From Cunninghamia lanceolata (taxonomy: Eukaryota > Streptophyta > Pinopsida > Cupressales > Cupressaceae), in the NCBI GenBank assembly GCA_027924645.1, contig BSBN01000297.1, forward strand, positions 7,812,001-7,876,000: a stretch of DNA of 64,000 nt. The letters run 5' to 3'. Position 1 is the stretch's first letter. Each line of letters opens with the position of its first letter. Below, one piece after another: positions 34,335 to 45,241 of the stretch. Position numbers and translations under genes: made by a program. Under the pieces are notes generated by a model. The model was not told the DNA's origin. It did not search any database and was given only the letters and a program-made list of their open reading frames with translations.

Positions 34335-35569
34335 TGTTGCAAGTATGAGGTTAACCAGTGTTGTCATTGATGTCAATATACTCATATTGCTTTGATGAGA
34401 AGGATTGGATGAGCTGTGTGCTGAGGACATTGAGAAAATTAGTCTCAATCAGGAACAGTGAAGAACAGGGATGAGAAGAAGGCAAAAGTACTCAATAGGT
34501 TGAGGATTAGAGGATGCAGATTAAAGGGTTTGTAGATATGAGTCTTGAGATGTTCCAGTTAAGATTGCAGAGGTCCGCATGAAGATTTGAAGAAGTTGTG
34601 ATCGATCAAGTAGAACCGGTTCCGGGAGATGCTCCGGAGTGACAGAATATTACAAAAAGGTCTGGTGAGATCCGGAAGTGCATTGTCCTATTCTGTGGAT
34701 TGGATAGAGTGTTTGGGATGTCCTTGTGATGTGTCATCTTGATTGGTACGTGGTTTGGAGGTTCGGAAGCACCTCTTGCATTATGACAGTGGCGATAGAC
34801 TGTGTTCTTGAAGTTCCAGATGAGGAAGAGAAGAGATTCCAGTGAGTAGAAGAAGTGCGGATGTACTTGGTCATTCAGGCAAGCCTGTGAAGGTTCTTGG
34901 ATCATGTTGAGGTTGTGTTGTTGGTTCGCATTAGTGTTAGAGCCCAGAATTGGAGATATACTTCCGGATGAAGATGTTCTTGTTCAGGTTGGCCGACTGG
35001 ATGAGTTATTTATCTTGCGGATGTTCTTGTGGATGATTGCCGACTTAGATGATTATTCCTAAGTCGATGCCTTGTATAAATAAAGGTTTGTGAGTTCATT
35101 TCAGTGTGTGTTGTGGAGCGGATGAGTGTGGTATAGAAAAAGAGTGAAAAAGCAGAGCAGGTGTGACTCGAGCTTAAATGGAACTGATCCAGACATGGTG
35201 AAGATGTCATTCTCTAGTTCAAGTTTGTGATTCTTATGATCTTGTAGACAGTGTGTCTCTTGTAGGCAGTGTGCCTCCTTGTGAGTAATGTGCTCGAGCA
35301 GTGAGCCCTAATTGGCATGTGCCATTCATTTTTCTTATTCTTCTAACAGAGAATAATCCTTGGGTTAATCACCCCATGGTTTTTCTCTTAACCGGGTTTT
35401 CCACATCAGAAATCTTAGTGTCTAATGTGTTGATGTTTATCTGCTCCGGTATTTATGCTTTCTGCTTTTATGAATGGTTATTTGATATGCTGTCAAGTGT
35501 TTGAAGTAGAAGCAAGTTTTTGTACAATTGATTCACCCCCCCTCTCAGTTGTGTGCCCTAGATCTAACA
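34335..35569 (+). repeat. LTR C1 (1235 bp)
   Basis: It starts TGTTGCAAGTATG and ends CTAACA. CTTGTATAAATAAAGG at about 35070-35085 gives a TATA-like or polyadenylation signal. The C-run hairpin near the end is present, with one GU-type pair. Confidence 0.95.
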
Positions 35570-35570
35570 A

Positions 35571-35583
35571 TTGGTATAAGAGC
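35571..35583 (+). other. Primer binding site of copia C
   Basis: TTGGTATAAGAGC lies right after the LTR and differs by one C-to-A change from the tRNA-iMet site. Confidence 0.75.
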
Positions 35584-35626
35584 CAAGTTCCTCTGAAAGG
35601 AGCTTAACCGCTTGAGGAGATCCAGG

Positions 35627-38600
35627 ATGTCATCATACAAGAAGGATAGTTCAAAATTTTATGGAACCAATTTCTCGCTCTAGAAAGGTCGCATGAAATG
35701 TCACTTGGAGTGTATGGGAAAAGCATACTTCTCCATGATCACAAAGGCCTATGTACCTCCACAGGGTGGTCCGACAACTCTGAATGAAATCATAGATGCT
35801 GAAAATAATTTGCGGACCAAAGAAGCTCTTCTAAGCGCATTGAATGATTCAGAGCTCTCAAATGTTATTGACCTACCAACTGCATATGAGATCTGGGTTA
35901 AACTAGAACTTTTGCATGAAGGAGATGAGTTTGTTAAGAGTTCAAGGTTGCAAAGTTTGAAAGGGAAATTTGAAATATTGAAGATGAGAGATGATGAAAA
36001 TATCACTACCTTTATGCCAAGAGTGAATGAGCTGGTGTGTGGAATCAGGAATGCTGGTGGAGTTCTGGATGAAAATGAAATTGTTTGCAAAATTCTCAGA
36101 TCCCTTCCTGCTGCCTACAAAATCAAGGTTGCTGCCATTGATGAATTCAGAGCCCATACAACTATCACAAGAGAGAAATTGACTGGCAAACTGGCTGCAT
36201 TTGAAATGACTGAGTTTGGAGATGATCACCCCAAGACTGAATCTGCATTCAAAGCCAGTGCCTATGTGAAAGGCAAACAAAGATTTGATCCGGGAGAGAA
36301 CTCTTCAAGGAAGCTATCATGGTATGATCAAGCAAGGAAAGACATGGAAGAGGAAGAAGTAGAAACAACTCATCTTGAAGCCCTCATTGCAAAGAGACTG
36401 CCAAGAGGATTTGGTAAGTATGAAGGAAAATTACCCTTTAAGTGCTTCAACTACAATAAGATTGGTCATTTTGCTTCAAGATGTCCGGAAAGATCTGCAA
36501 GGTCAAATGCTAACAGACAAAGGTTCCAAAAGAACTGTTATTATGTTCATGAAGAAGATGATAATGAAGGTGTAACAGATGATGAATCAGAGATAGGAAA
36601 CAGATCTGGAAATGAATGGGTGTTTATTGCCATCAAGGAAGAAGATCCAATATCCTATGAATGTGTCAATCATAAGGTTGTGGAAAGAGCTTTGGCTGCA
36701 CAAGTTGAAGAAAAGGATGATTGGGTTATTGACAGTGGATGTTCTCACCATATGACAGGTGACAAGAATAAGTTATTAGATTTGGAAAGGTATGAAGGAG
36801 GAATGGTAAAATTTGGTGATAATTCTGCTGGCAGAATCAGAGGAAGGGGAACTATTTCTTTTGATGGAAAGAGCAAAATCGGTAATGTATTGTATGTTGA
36901 AGGATTGAAGCACAATCTTCTCAGTGTTGGTCAGTTGGTGGACAAAGGTTATGATCTCCGGTTCAAGAATGGAAGATGCAGGATCTTTGAAAGCTCCAGA
37001 ACTAAGATTGCATCTGGCACTTAGACAAAAGGTAATATCTTCCATCTAGTTGGTTCTAATAAAAGTTGTCTGTTTGTTCAAGTTGATCAGAGTTGGTTAT
37101 GGCATAGAAGAATGTGTCATGTGAATTTTGATAACATCATCAAGATAAGCAATACTCAGGCTGTAAGAGATCTTCTAAAATTGGTGAAACCTACAAATAG
37201 TTTGTGCAAAGAATGCCAGCTAGGTAAACAGAGCAGAGTCTCTTTCAAAAATAAGGATAAGTCCTCTACCGGATTATTGGAATTAGTGCATACTGATCTA
37301 TGTGGTCCGACAAGAATCAAGAGTATGCAAGGTGATAGATATTTCATGTTACTGATTGATGATCATTCCCGGATGATGTGGGTTACTTTCCTAAAAGAGA
37401 AATCAGAAGCCCTTGAGAAGTTCAAAATCTTCAAAGCTATGGTAGAGAATCAAACCAGATTGAAATTGAAATGTCTAAGGTCTGATAGAGGTGGTGAATT
37501 CACATCCGGTGAATTCATAGACTTTTGTGAGAAGCATGGTATAAAGAGACAGCTGTCTGCTCCTAGGACTCCACAGCAGAATGGAGTAGTTGAGAGAAAG
37601 AACCGAACCATCCAGGAAGCATCCAGGACAATGATGATGGAAGCAAATGTTTCTCAGATGTTTTGGAGAGAAGCTGTCAGCACTGCAGTCTACACTCTCA
37701 ATCGAGTTCAAATCAAAGGCAATACTAGTAAGACTCCTTATGAACTTTGATTTGGTATAATTCCTACTATGAAATATTTCAGAGTATTTGGTAGCAAGTG
37801 TTACATCAAAAGAGATGAAGATCTAGGAAAGTTTGATGCAAGAAGTGATGAAGGAATTTTCTTGGGTTACTCCACTCAAAGCAAAGCATACGGGTGTTAC
37901 AATAAGAGATTGAGAAAGATGATAGAAAGTACAAATGTAAAGGTTGAAGGAATTGAGAAGCCCTCAAGGTTTTATGAATATGATGAAGATGATCAGAATG
38001 ATTCTCTGGTGCAAGGAACTCAATCCTCCCCTAAAATTCAGATTCAGACTGATCCGGTAAATCAGGAAGAAGAGGCTTGTCTGAATGAGCCTGATCAAGA
38101 AACAGTAGTGCAAGAAACTCCCAAAGTTCCAAGGTATGTAACTCTAAACCATTCTAAAGATCAGATCATAGGTGACAAAAGCAAAGGGGTACAAACAAGG
38201 AGAAGAATTGCTCAAGATTCAAATGAATACTGTCTGATTTCAAAGATTGAACCTAAGACAATTAATGAAGCTTGCAATGATGAAAATTGGACCAAAGCAA
38301 TGGAGGAAGAGTTGATGCAAATTGAGAAAAATTATACTTGGGATCTTGTTCCCAGAGCTAGAAACAAGAATGCGATTGGAACCAAATGGGTCTTCCGGAA
38401 CAAACTAAATGAAGTTGGTGAAGTAATCAGAAACAAAGCCAGATTGGTCTGCAAAGGCTACTCTCAAATAGAAGGAATTGATTTTGAAGAAACCTTTGCT
38501 TCGGTGGCAAGAATTGAAGCAGTCAGTCTATTTCTTGCATTTGCTGCCTTCAAAGACTTCAAGGTATATCAGATGGATGTCAAGTCTGCCTTCCTAATTG

Positions 38601-39785
38601 GTGATTTGGAAGAAGAAGTATACATTGAACAACCGGATGGATTTCAATTGTCTGATCATGATGATATGGTCTACAAGTTGAAGAAAGCACTGTATGGTTT
38701 GAAGCAAGCCCCAAGAGCATGGTATGAAAGGTTGGATAAGCATCTTGTGCAGATTGGTTTCAACAAAGGTACTGCTGATAGTAACCTATATTTCTAAATA
38801 GATAATGAAAACATTTTGATTGTTGAAGTATTCGTTGATGATATCATCTTTGGAGGAAGAGACAATATGTGTAAAACCTTTGCAAATCAAATGAAAAGTG
38901 AGTTTGAAATGTCAATGCTTGGTGAAATGAATTTCTTCTTGGGTCTGCAAATTACTCAGACAAAGAAAGGCATCTTTATCTCTTAGACCAAATATGCAAA
39001 AGAATTGTTGAGGAAATTCAGAATGGAAGATTCAAAGCCAATGAACACTCCTATGGCAACTGGATGTAAGTTGAGCAAAGATGATGACTCTCCTAAGACA
39101 GATCAGACCAAGTACAGATCAATGATTGGAGGACTATTGTATCTCACTCAGACTAGACCAGATATAATGTAGGCTGTTGGTCTTGTGGCAAGATTTTAGG
39201 CTGATCCGAGAGAATCTCATGTCATGGCAATCAAAAGAATTTTTAGGTACTTGAAAGGAACGGTTGAATATGGTCTATGGTATCCTAGAGATCAGGATTT
39301 CTCTCTTCATGCATACATAGATACAGATTGGGTAGGAGATGTGGATGATAGGAAGAGTACAAGTGGAGGAGCTTTCTTTTTTGGGAAAAAGATTGGTTTC
39401 TTGGCTAAGCAAGAAACAAGAGGCAATATCTCTATCTACAATTGAAACAGAATACATTGCAGCAACAGGTAGTTGCACTCAGATTTTATGGATGAAGCAG
39501 ATGCTAAGAGACATTAAAGTTGAATATGAGGAGCCTATCACAATTTTCTATGATAATTCAAGTGCAATCAATATTTCTAAGAATCCGGTATTGCATTCTA
39601 AGACTAAGCACATATCTATCAAGTTTCACTTTCTGAGAGAGCAAGTGAACAAGGATGAAGTCAGATTGGAGTATGTACCCTCCAAGGATCAGATTACAGA
39701 TATTTTTACTAAACCTCTTCCCAAGGACTCTTTTGAGTATCTCCAGGAGAAGTTAGGGGTCATGGCCCCTCCAGTGATGAACTAG
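35627..39785 (+). pseudogene. Copia gag-pol polyprotein of element C, seven stops and one frameshift
   Basis: From the ATG at 35627 a single frame holds to about 39380. Stops are at 35681, 37022, 37748, 38795, 38984, 39170 and 39197. An extra T in the run near 39376-39384 then shifts the frame to the final stop at 39783-39785. Domains: gag 35627-36400; zinc knuckle 36443-36484 with its second Cys changed to Tyr; protease DSG near 36731; GAG-pre-integrase from 37093 (WLWHRRMCH); integrase about 37270-37750; reverse transcriptase about 38270-38960 with VDD near 38836; RNase H about 39115-39700. About 1386 codons, normal for copia. Confidence 0.93.
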
Positions 39786-39859
39786 GATGCATTGATGTGC
39801 ATCAGTCTGGTGGGTATCACAGTCATATCTTGTGATCCAGATTGATGATGGGGAGCTAC

Positions 39860-40108
39860 TACTAAGGGGGAGCAGCTGGTATGATTCTGATGTGCTAGAG
39901 TTGCAAGTATGAGCCCTTTGCCATTGATGTCAAAGGGGGAGAGAAGACATGTGAAAAACAAGTGGTTGATGATCAAAGGGGGAGCAGTAAAGGAAGAGAA
40001 GACATGTGAAGAGTTGTTGCTGATAGGGGGAGCTGTGACAGAAAGGAGAAGTTCTTGTCTTGATGGTTTTTCACATCATATGTTGCCATCAATGACAAAG
40101 GGGGAGAT
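39860..40108 (+). other. 3' untranslated segment of copia C with five GGGGGAG motifs
   Basis: AAGGGGGAG-like motifs lie near 39865, 39932, 39976, 40024 and 40098; the last abuts LTR C2 and should be the polypurine tract. CCCTTTG and CAAAGGGGG flank a 12-base loop near 39912-39937. Confidence 0.75.
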
Positions 40109-40146
40109 TGTTGCAAGTATGCGGTTAACCAGTGTTGTCATTGATG
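40087..40146 (+). repeat. Stem-loop across polypurine tract and start of LTR C2
   Basis: CATCAATGACAA (40087-40098) and TTGTCATTGATG (40135-40146) are perfect reverse complements with a 36-base spacer, the same geometry as in family A. Confidence 0.8.
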
Positions 40147-41343
40147 TCAACATACTCATATTGCTTTGATGAGAAGGATTGGATGAGCTATGTGCTGAGG
40201 ACATTGAGAAAATTAGTCTCAATCAGGAACAGTGAAGAACAGGGATGAGAAGAAGGCAAAAGTACTCAATAGGTTGAGGATCAGAGGATGTAGATTAAAG
40301 GGTTTGTAGATATGAGTCTTGAGATGTTCCAGTTAAGATTGTAGAGGTCTGCATGAAGATTTGAAGAAGTTGTGATCGATCAAGTAGAACCGGTTCCGGG
40401 AGATGCTCCGGAGTGACAAAATATTATAAAAAGGTCCGGTGAGATCCGGAAGTGCATTGTCCTATTCTGCGGATTGGACAGAGTGTTTGGGATGTCCTTG
40501 TGATGTGTCATCTCGATTGGTACGTGGTTTGGAGGTCCGGAAGCACCTCTTGCAGTATGACAGTGGCGATAGACTGTGTTCTTGAAGTTCTGGATGAGGA
40601 AGAGAAGAGATTCTAGTGAGTAGAAGAAGTGTGAATGTACCTGGTCATTCAGGCAAGCCTGTGAAGGTTCTTGGATCATGTTGAGGTTGTGTTGTTGGTC
40701 CGCATTAGTGTTAGAGCCCAGAATTGGAGATATACTTCCAGATGAAGATGTTCTTGTTCAGGTTGGCTGACCGGATGAGTTATTTATCTTGCGGATGTTC
40801 TTGTGGATGATTGCCGACTTAGATGATTATTCCTAAGTCGATGCCTTGTATAAATAAAGGTTTGTGAGTTCATTTCAGTGTGTGTTGTGGAGCGGATGAG
40901 TGTGGTATAGCAAAAGAGCGAAAAAGTAGAGTAGGTGTGACTCGAGCTTAAATGGAACTGATCCAGACATGGAGAAGATGTCATTCTCTAGTTCAAGTTT
41001 GTGATACTTATGATCTTGTAGACAATGTGTCTCTTGTAGGCAGTGTGCCTCCTTGTGAGCAGTGTGCTCGGGCAGTGAGCCCTAATTGGCATGTGCCATT
41101 CATTTTTCTTATTCTTCTAACAGAGAATAATCCTTGGGTTAATCACCCCATGGTTTTTCCCTTAACCGGGTTTTCCACATCAAAAATCTTGGTGTCTAAT
41201 GTGTTGATGTTTATCTGCTCCAGTATTTATGCTTTCTGCTTTCATGAATGGTTATTTGATATGCTGTCAAGTGTTTGAAGTAGAAGCAAGTTTTTGTACA
41301 ACTGATTCACCCCCCCTCTCAGTTGTGTGCCCTAGATCTAACA
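40109..41343 (+). repeat. LTR C2 (1235 bp)
   Basis: Same length as C1. ACAACTGA (41298-41305) pairs with TCAGTTGT (41319-41326) around a C-run close to the end. Confidence 0.95.
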
Positions 41344-41348
41344 TTAAG
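41344..41348. repeat. Target-site duplication TTAAG, right copy of copia C
   Basis: Identical to 34330-34334. Element D sequence resumes here. Confidence 0.9.
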
Positions 41349-41537
41349 GTCTTATTATGTTGAGAGAGGCTATGAGAAAATATTTGTAAGGGGATTAGGC
41401 TTTCACTAAAAGCATATTTGAGGATGTATTGTTATTCTAGATCTTCCCTTAAAAATTTAAATGTTACAATGTAAAGTTCACAGCAACATCATTCATATCC
41501 TCAGAGAAGGGTTTTCTCTATTGAAAGATATAGAGCA

Positions 41538-43790
41538 TTGGATTTTAGTGGTATCCAAAAGCATCCAAATTCCATTCCTGATGGGGTTAGAGAGCATTTG
41601 CCAAAGTTTAGTGGTGATAGTTGTGAATCAACAAATAAGAATTTGCAAGATTTCAATGATCTAATGGGAGATTATGAGGTTGATGTAGAAAATATTGTCA
41701 TGAAGTTATTTGTTCAATATTTGAAAGATGATGCAAGGGATTGGTTTAAAAATTTGCATGTGCACTATATTTCTTCATGGCAAGAATTTAGAATAGCATT
41801 TACTGATCAATTTGGTGAAAGAATTGATTTAAGTTCATTGATCAATAAACTTGTTCATATTAAGAAGGATGAAGAGTTGGTTCCAATTTTCAACTTGAGG
41901 TTTGCAAAGACAATAAGAGATATTCCAGAGAATATCAGGCCAAATGATGCAATGTGTTTGGTTATATACCTAAGTGCATTTGATGAAGAGATAAGCTTCT
42001 TACTAAGAGATAGATATCTTACAACAGTCCATAAAAGCATATTCTATATTTATGGATATTGAGAATAATTTAAAATATTCCATGATGAAAGGACATATGT
42101 CTGTAAGTATTGTTCATGTTAAAACAACTCACGTAAATGAAAAGTGTAGATCAGAAAATAGCAATGATTGTCAAGGTAGCAACAATTCTACTATTATAAT
42201 TAACTCATCATTTCATCATTCAAACCGTAGTCAATTCCATGCAAAGTGTGAGAAGTATGCAGACAATGTTGATCATATGTCTCGTATCCAATCATTGCTT
42301 AATACAAAAAAGCATAAAGGAGAGTCCCCATATGATTTTCATGCAAGGCTTATGGGAGCTTTGTTGGAAATACCCAAATGTTTCAAACCTAAAAATTATG
42401 TGTGTATTAATTTGTTTTGTGAGGCCTATGGGTCAGGGTTGAGTACTGTGCCAGAAAAGTTGAAGCCTCTTAATGTTGATCAAATATTGAATGGATTGTT
42501 CTTCTTGAGAAGATTAGACATGATTATACAAAAAACCATCATGTTTTCAATTGGAAACAATAATGATCCATTTACCTCATATGAGCAAAATATTGACTAT
42601 GTTAATTTAGAATGTGTTGATGTTCTAAGGGATTTAGATCTCTATGTTGAGAAATCTGATGGTAGAATTGATGGTGAGTCTCCTTGTTCTATTAATCATG
42701 GTGACTGTGAATACAATTGTTTCTTTGCTGATTATGTTTACTCTTATGAAGATATTTTGAAAAACTTTGCCTTAGATAAAGAGCGTGTTGTTGTGTGTGT
42801 CAATGAAGACACATGTTCACTTGTGAGTGAAGAAATTTTAGACTATGCTGAACATCCAGAGTATGAGTCTAATTTACTGTTAGTTGATCATGTCAATTTT
42901 GTGAGTGTTGATGTTGTAGAGAATTCAGAGATTCATGTTGGCACAGTGGAAGGTAGTATTTATTGTGATATATGTTGCAATAGTGAGCACATTGTGAAAA
43001 ATTACTGAGGAATTTGATATGAAGCTATACTCTAAATTATTTGATCCTCTTCTTGAATTGTTCCAGATGGAGTTGTGTGATGACTTGAAGAATGAGTTAA
43101 ATCTTGTCATTAAACCTGAATTTGAGAGGTTTGTCAACACATGAGATATCGATAAAGGAAATGATTTTTATGAGACTCATGTGATGTCTATTGATGAAAA
43201 TGTTATTGAGATGAATGGATCTTGTTTGTAGATCACTAGAACATATAGTGATATTACTGAGTTGTAGTATTTAGATGAAGATGAGTGTCAATATGATGCA
43301 AATCAAATGAGAGAGGTGCCTATGTATGAATATTTTTTCTTTAGTGCACCTGAAGATCACTTACAAGATATGGAACAAACTTTAGATGACAACTCAGTGG
43401 GTATATCCCAGTCTTTTATTTTTTATCAATCTAATTTTTTAAATTTGGAGCTGAGTTATAACTTCAAAAAATCAAAGAAGTGTTTGCAAATGTGTTCATT
43501 GAACTTAATAATTATGAATGCTTCAAGTTTAATATGAAAGTAAAAGATGAGGCTAATGTTTATGATGCCAGTTATCTAATGGATTATGAACATTTTCAGT
43601 TCTCAATTCAACTTGATAGAGATTTGATGGTGTAGGATAATGACGTTGTTGATATGAAGCATTGCAAGGGTTGACATGATATGGTTGACAAATATGTTGT
43701 TCCCATGCCATATGAAGATGTATTTTAGTTGATACATAATTGCAAGGTTCAGATGAGCATATTTTTTAGACAATGGCAGATTTAGAGGTA
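41538..43790 (+). pseudogene. Gypsy gag fused to a long unknown acidic ORF (element D)
   Basis: Codons from 41538 encode a clear gag domain: HLPKFSG, MKLFVQYLKDDARDWFKNL, SSWQEFRIAFTDQFGE and LRDRYLTTVH, the pattern of Tat/Ogre-type plant gag. After a frameshift near 42045 the frame continues as MDIENNLK and then, instead of zinc knuckle and protease, about 560 codons of acidic, Asp/Tyr-rich sequence of no family I recognise (42130-43008, on in another frame from 43010 with stops near 43142, 43228 and 43265, and in a third frame to about 43790). No reverse transcriptase is seen. The element seems non-autonomous, with a novel ORF in place of pol. Confidence 0.6.
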
Positions 43791-43904
43791 TAATGAAGAC
43801 TGTCAATGACAATATCAATGAATAGGCAAATTGTGGTAGTGCTTTTAGATTAGGTCTGGGGTAGTCTTCACAGAACAAGGTATTTGGCAGAGGAAGGTTT
43901 TGGT

Positions 43905-43930
43905 TCTTCATTTTTGGGGGCCCAGGGGCA
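43905..43930 (+). other. G/C-rich purine tract, possible polypurine tract of element D
   Basis: CATTTTTGGGGGCCCAGGGG lies after the unknown ORF and about 150 bases before the 3' LTR start. The distance is longer than usual, so its role is doubtful. Confidence 0.3.
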
Positions 43931-44079
43931 CCAGATAATGTTTGACAATTGTGGAAATTAGAGCATTGTAGTTAAGCAGTTACAAAGCGGTCAAATTGAA
44001 GGCACTTGGTCTACACCCATTGATTTTTCTGGAATCTTGCTATGCCCACAAGGGGCATAAGTCCCCAAACAAGAGCCAC

Positions 44080-44443
44080 TATTGGCACTTGTTTTTGTGT
44101 TTCGTTTCATGAGTAGGATGATCTTCAGATTGGCAAAGAGACTTATTTTAGGCCTCGAAGCGGTAAGCTAGCCCAAAACTACTGGCATTAAAATCTCTTA
44201 ATTTAGAGCACGTCATAAAAAACTATTTGGTAGAGGATCTTGAATATACATAAATTACCTTTAGTCTTGATTTTGTGTTGATTGGACAAGATTTAAGCCC
44301 AATTTTAATATTCCATTTCTGAGCGGGTGTGTGGAACATGGGCTAAATAATGTTGTTATTGAATTTTGGAGAATTGACAAGTTTTGACATTGCATTAGGA
44401 TGCTCTGGTTCTAGTTTTGAGTCCACTAGGTGAGTTTTGTGGC
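44080..44443 (+). repeat. 3' LTR of element D, first piece
   Basis: It matches 29054-29425 with scattered changes and is interrupted by element E at 44444. Confidence 0.75.
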
Positions 44444-45224
44444 TGAAATCCAAAAATTCATGCAAAGCAAATAACATAAACATGCAAATCAAACAAGAAT
44501 GCAAATACCTTCAAACCTTGCAGAAAATCAGACCTCCGATAAGACAAAATGGAGTGCACCCAAGCTCCATTGATTTGTTGTTTTGGATGACTATGTGGGC
44601 TGCTCACATAACTAGCATAATTCTGCTATGAAAATGAAAAATATGAAATTGTATGAACGTGCATACAAAAGTGTGTGAGGCTTTGAAATGGAAAAGGAAG
44701 TTCAATTTATAGTAGAGGGAATAAAGTGAATGGCTAGGATTAGAAGGGTGAGGGATGAGGTGGACGGCTAGGATTGAAAGCCAATTTTAATGCTCACGAT
44801 GCACCATAAATGAGGATGATAGGTGACTAAAATAAGGAGGAAAGTGGGAATAAATGAGATTTTTAATTGATTTTGGAGAGGAAGTGCTTATGACGCACAT
44901 TTAAGGAGGTTAAAAATAGGGATGCGAGTGGGATAATTTAAATAATAAAATTATTTAAATTATGAGAGACAAGTGGCATGTGAGAGATAATTTAAAAAAA
45001 TATTTAATTTATTTAAATTAATTGGAAGAATATGGGAATTAAATAAATAGAATATATTTAATTTGACTAGAGGGATAAATTAGGTAAATAAATATAATTT
45101 GTTTAACTAATTGGAAGGGATCATTAAAGGGACCTAGGACAAGGTGTCGCTAAGTGTCACAAGAGAATGCAAGGGGATGTCAAAAGACAATGTTGTAAGA
45201 CATGGTCAATTTTAGGTGTCTACA
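44444..45224 (-). repeat. 3' LTR of element E (781 bp)
   Basis: On the minus strand it begins TGTAGACACCTAAAATTGAC at 45224 and ends GGATTTCA at 44444. It includes AT-rich stretches of ATTTAAATTA type. Confidence 0.8.
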
Positions 45225-45241
45225 TTTTGCCCCTCTTTGAG
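45225..45241 (-). other. Polypurine tract of element E
   Basis: On the minus strand CTCAAAGAGGGGCAAAA lies immediately before the LTR start. Confidence 0.75.

Larger units (their letters stand above)
34335..41343 (+). mobile_element. Copia C: complete 7.0-kb Ty1/copia retrotransposon, coding region inactivated
   Basis: Two LTRs of 1235 bp each, a TTAAG duplication, a primer site, one gag-pol frame and a polypurine tract make this the most complete copia element here. Its LTR ends and proteins are clearly related to family A, but it is a separate subfamily. The LTRs differ at about 41 positions by eye (3.3%), mostly transitions. Insertion was into element D. Confidence 0.95.

Noticed and set aside
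34606..35210. Minus-strand frames within LTR C1 (and the same in C2 at 40380-40984)
   Set aside because: Present in both LTRs only because the LTRs are copies; no coding signature.
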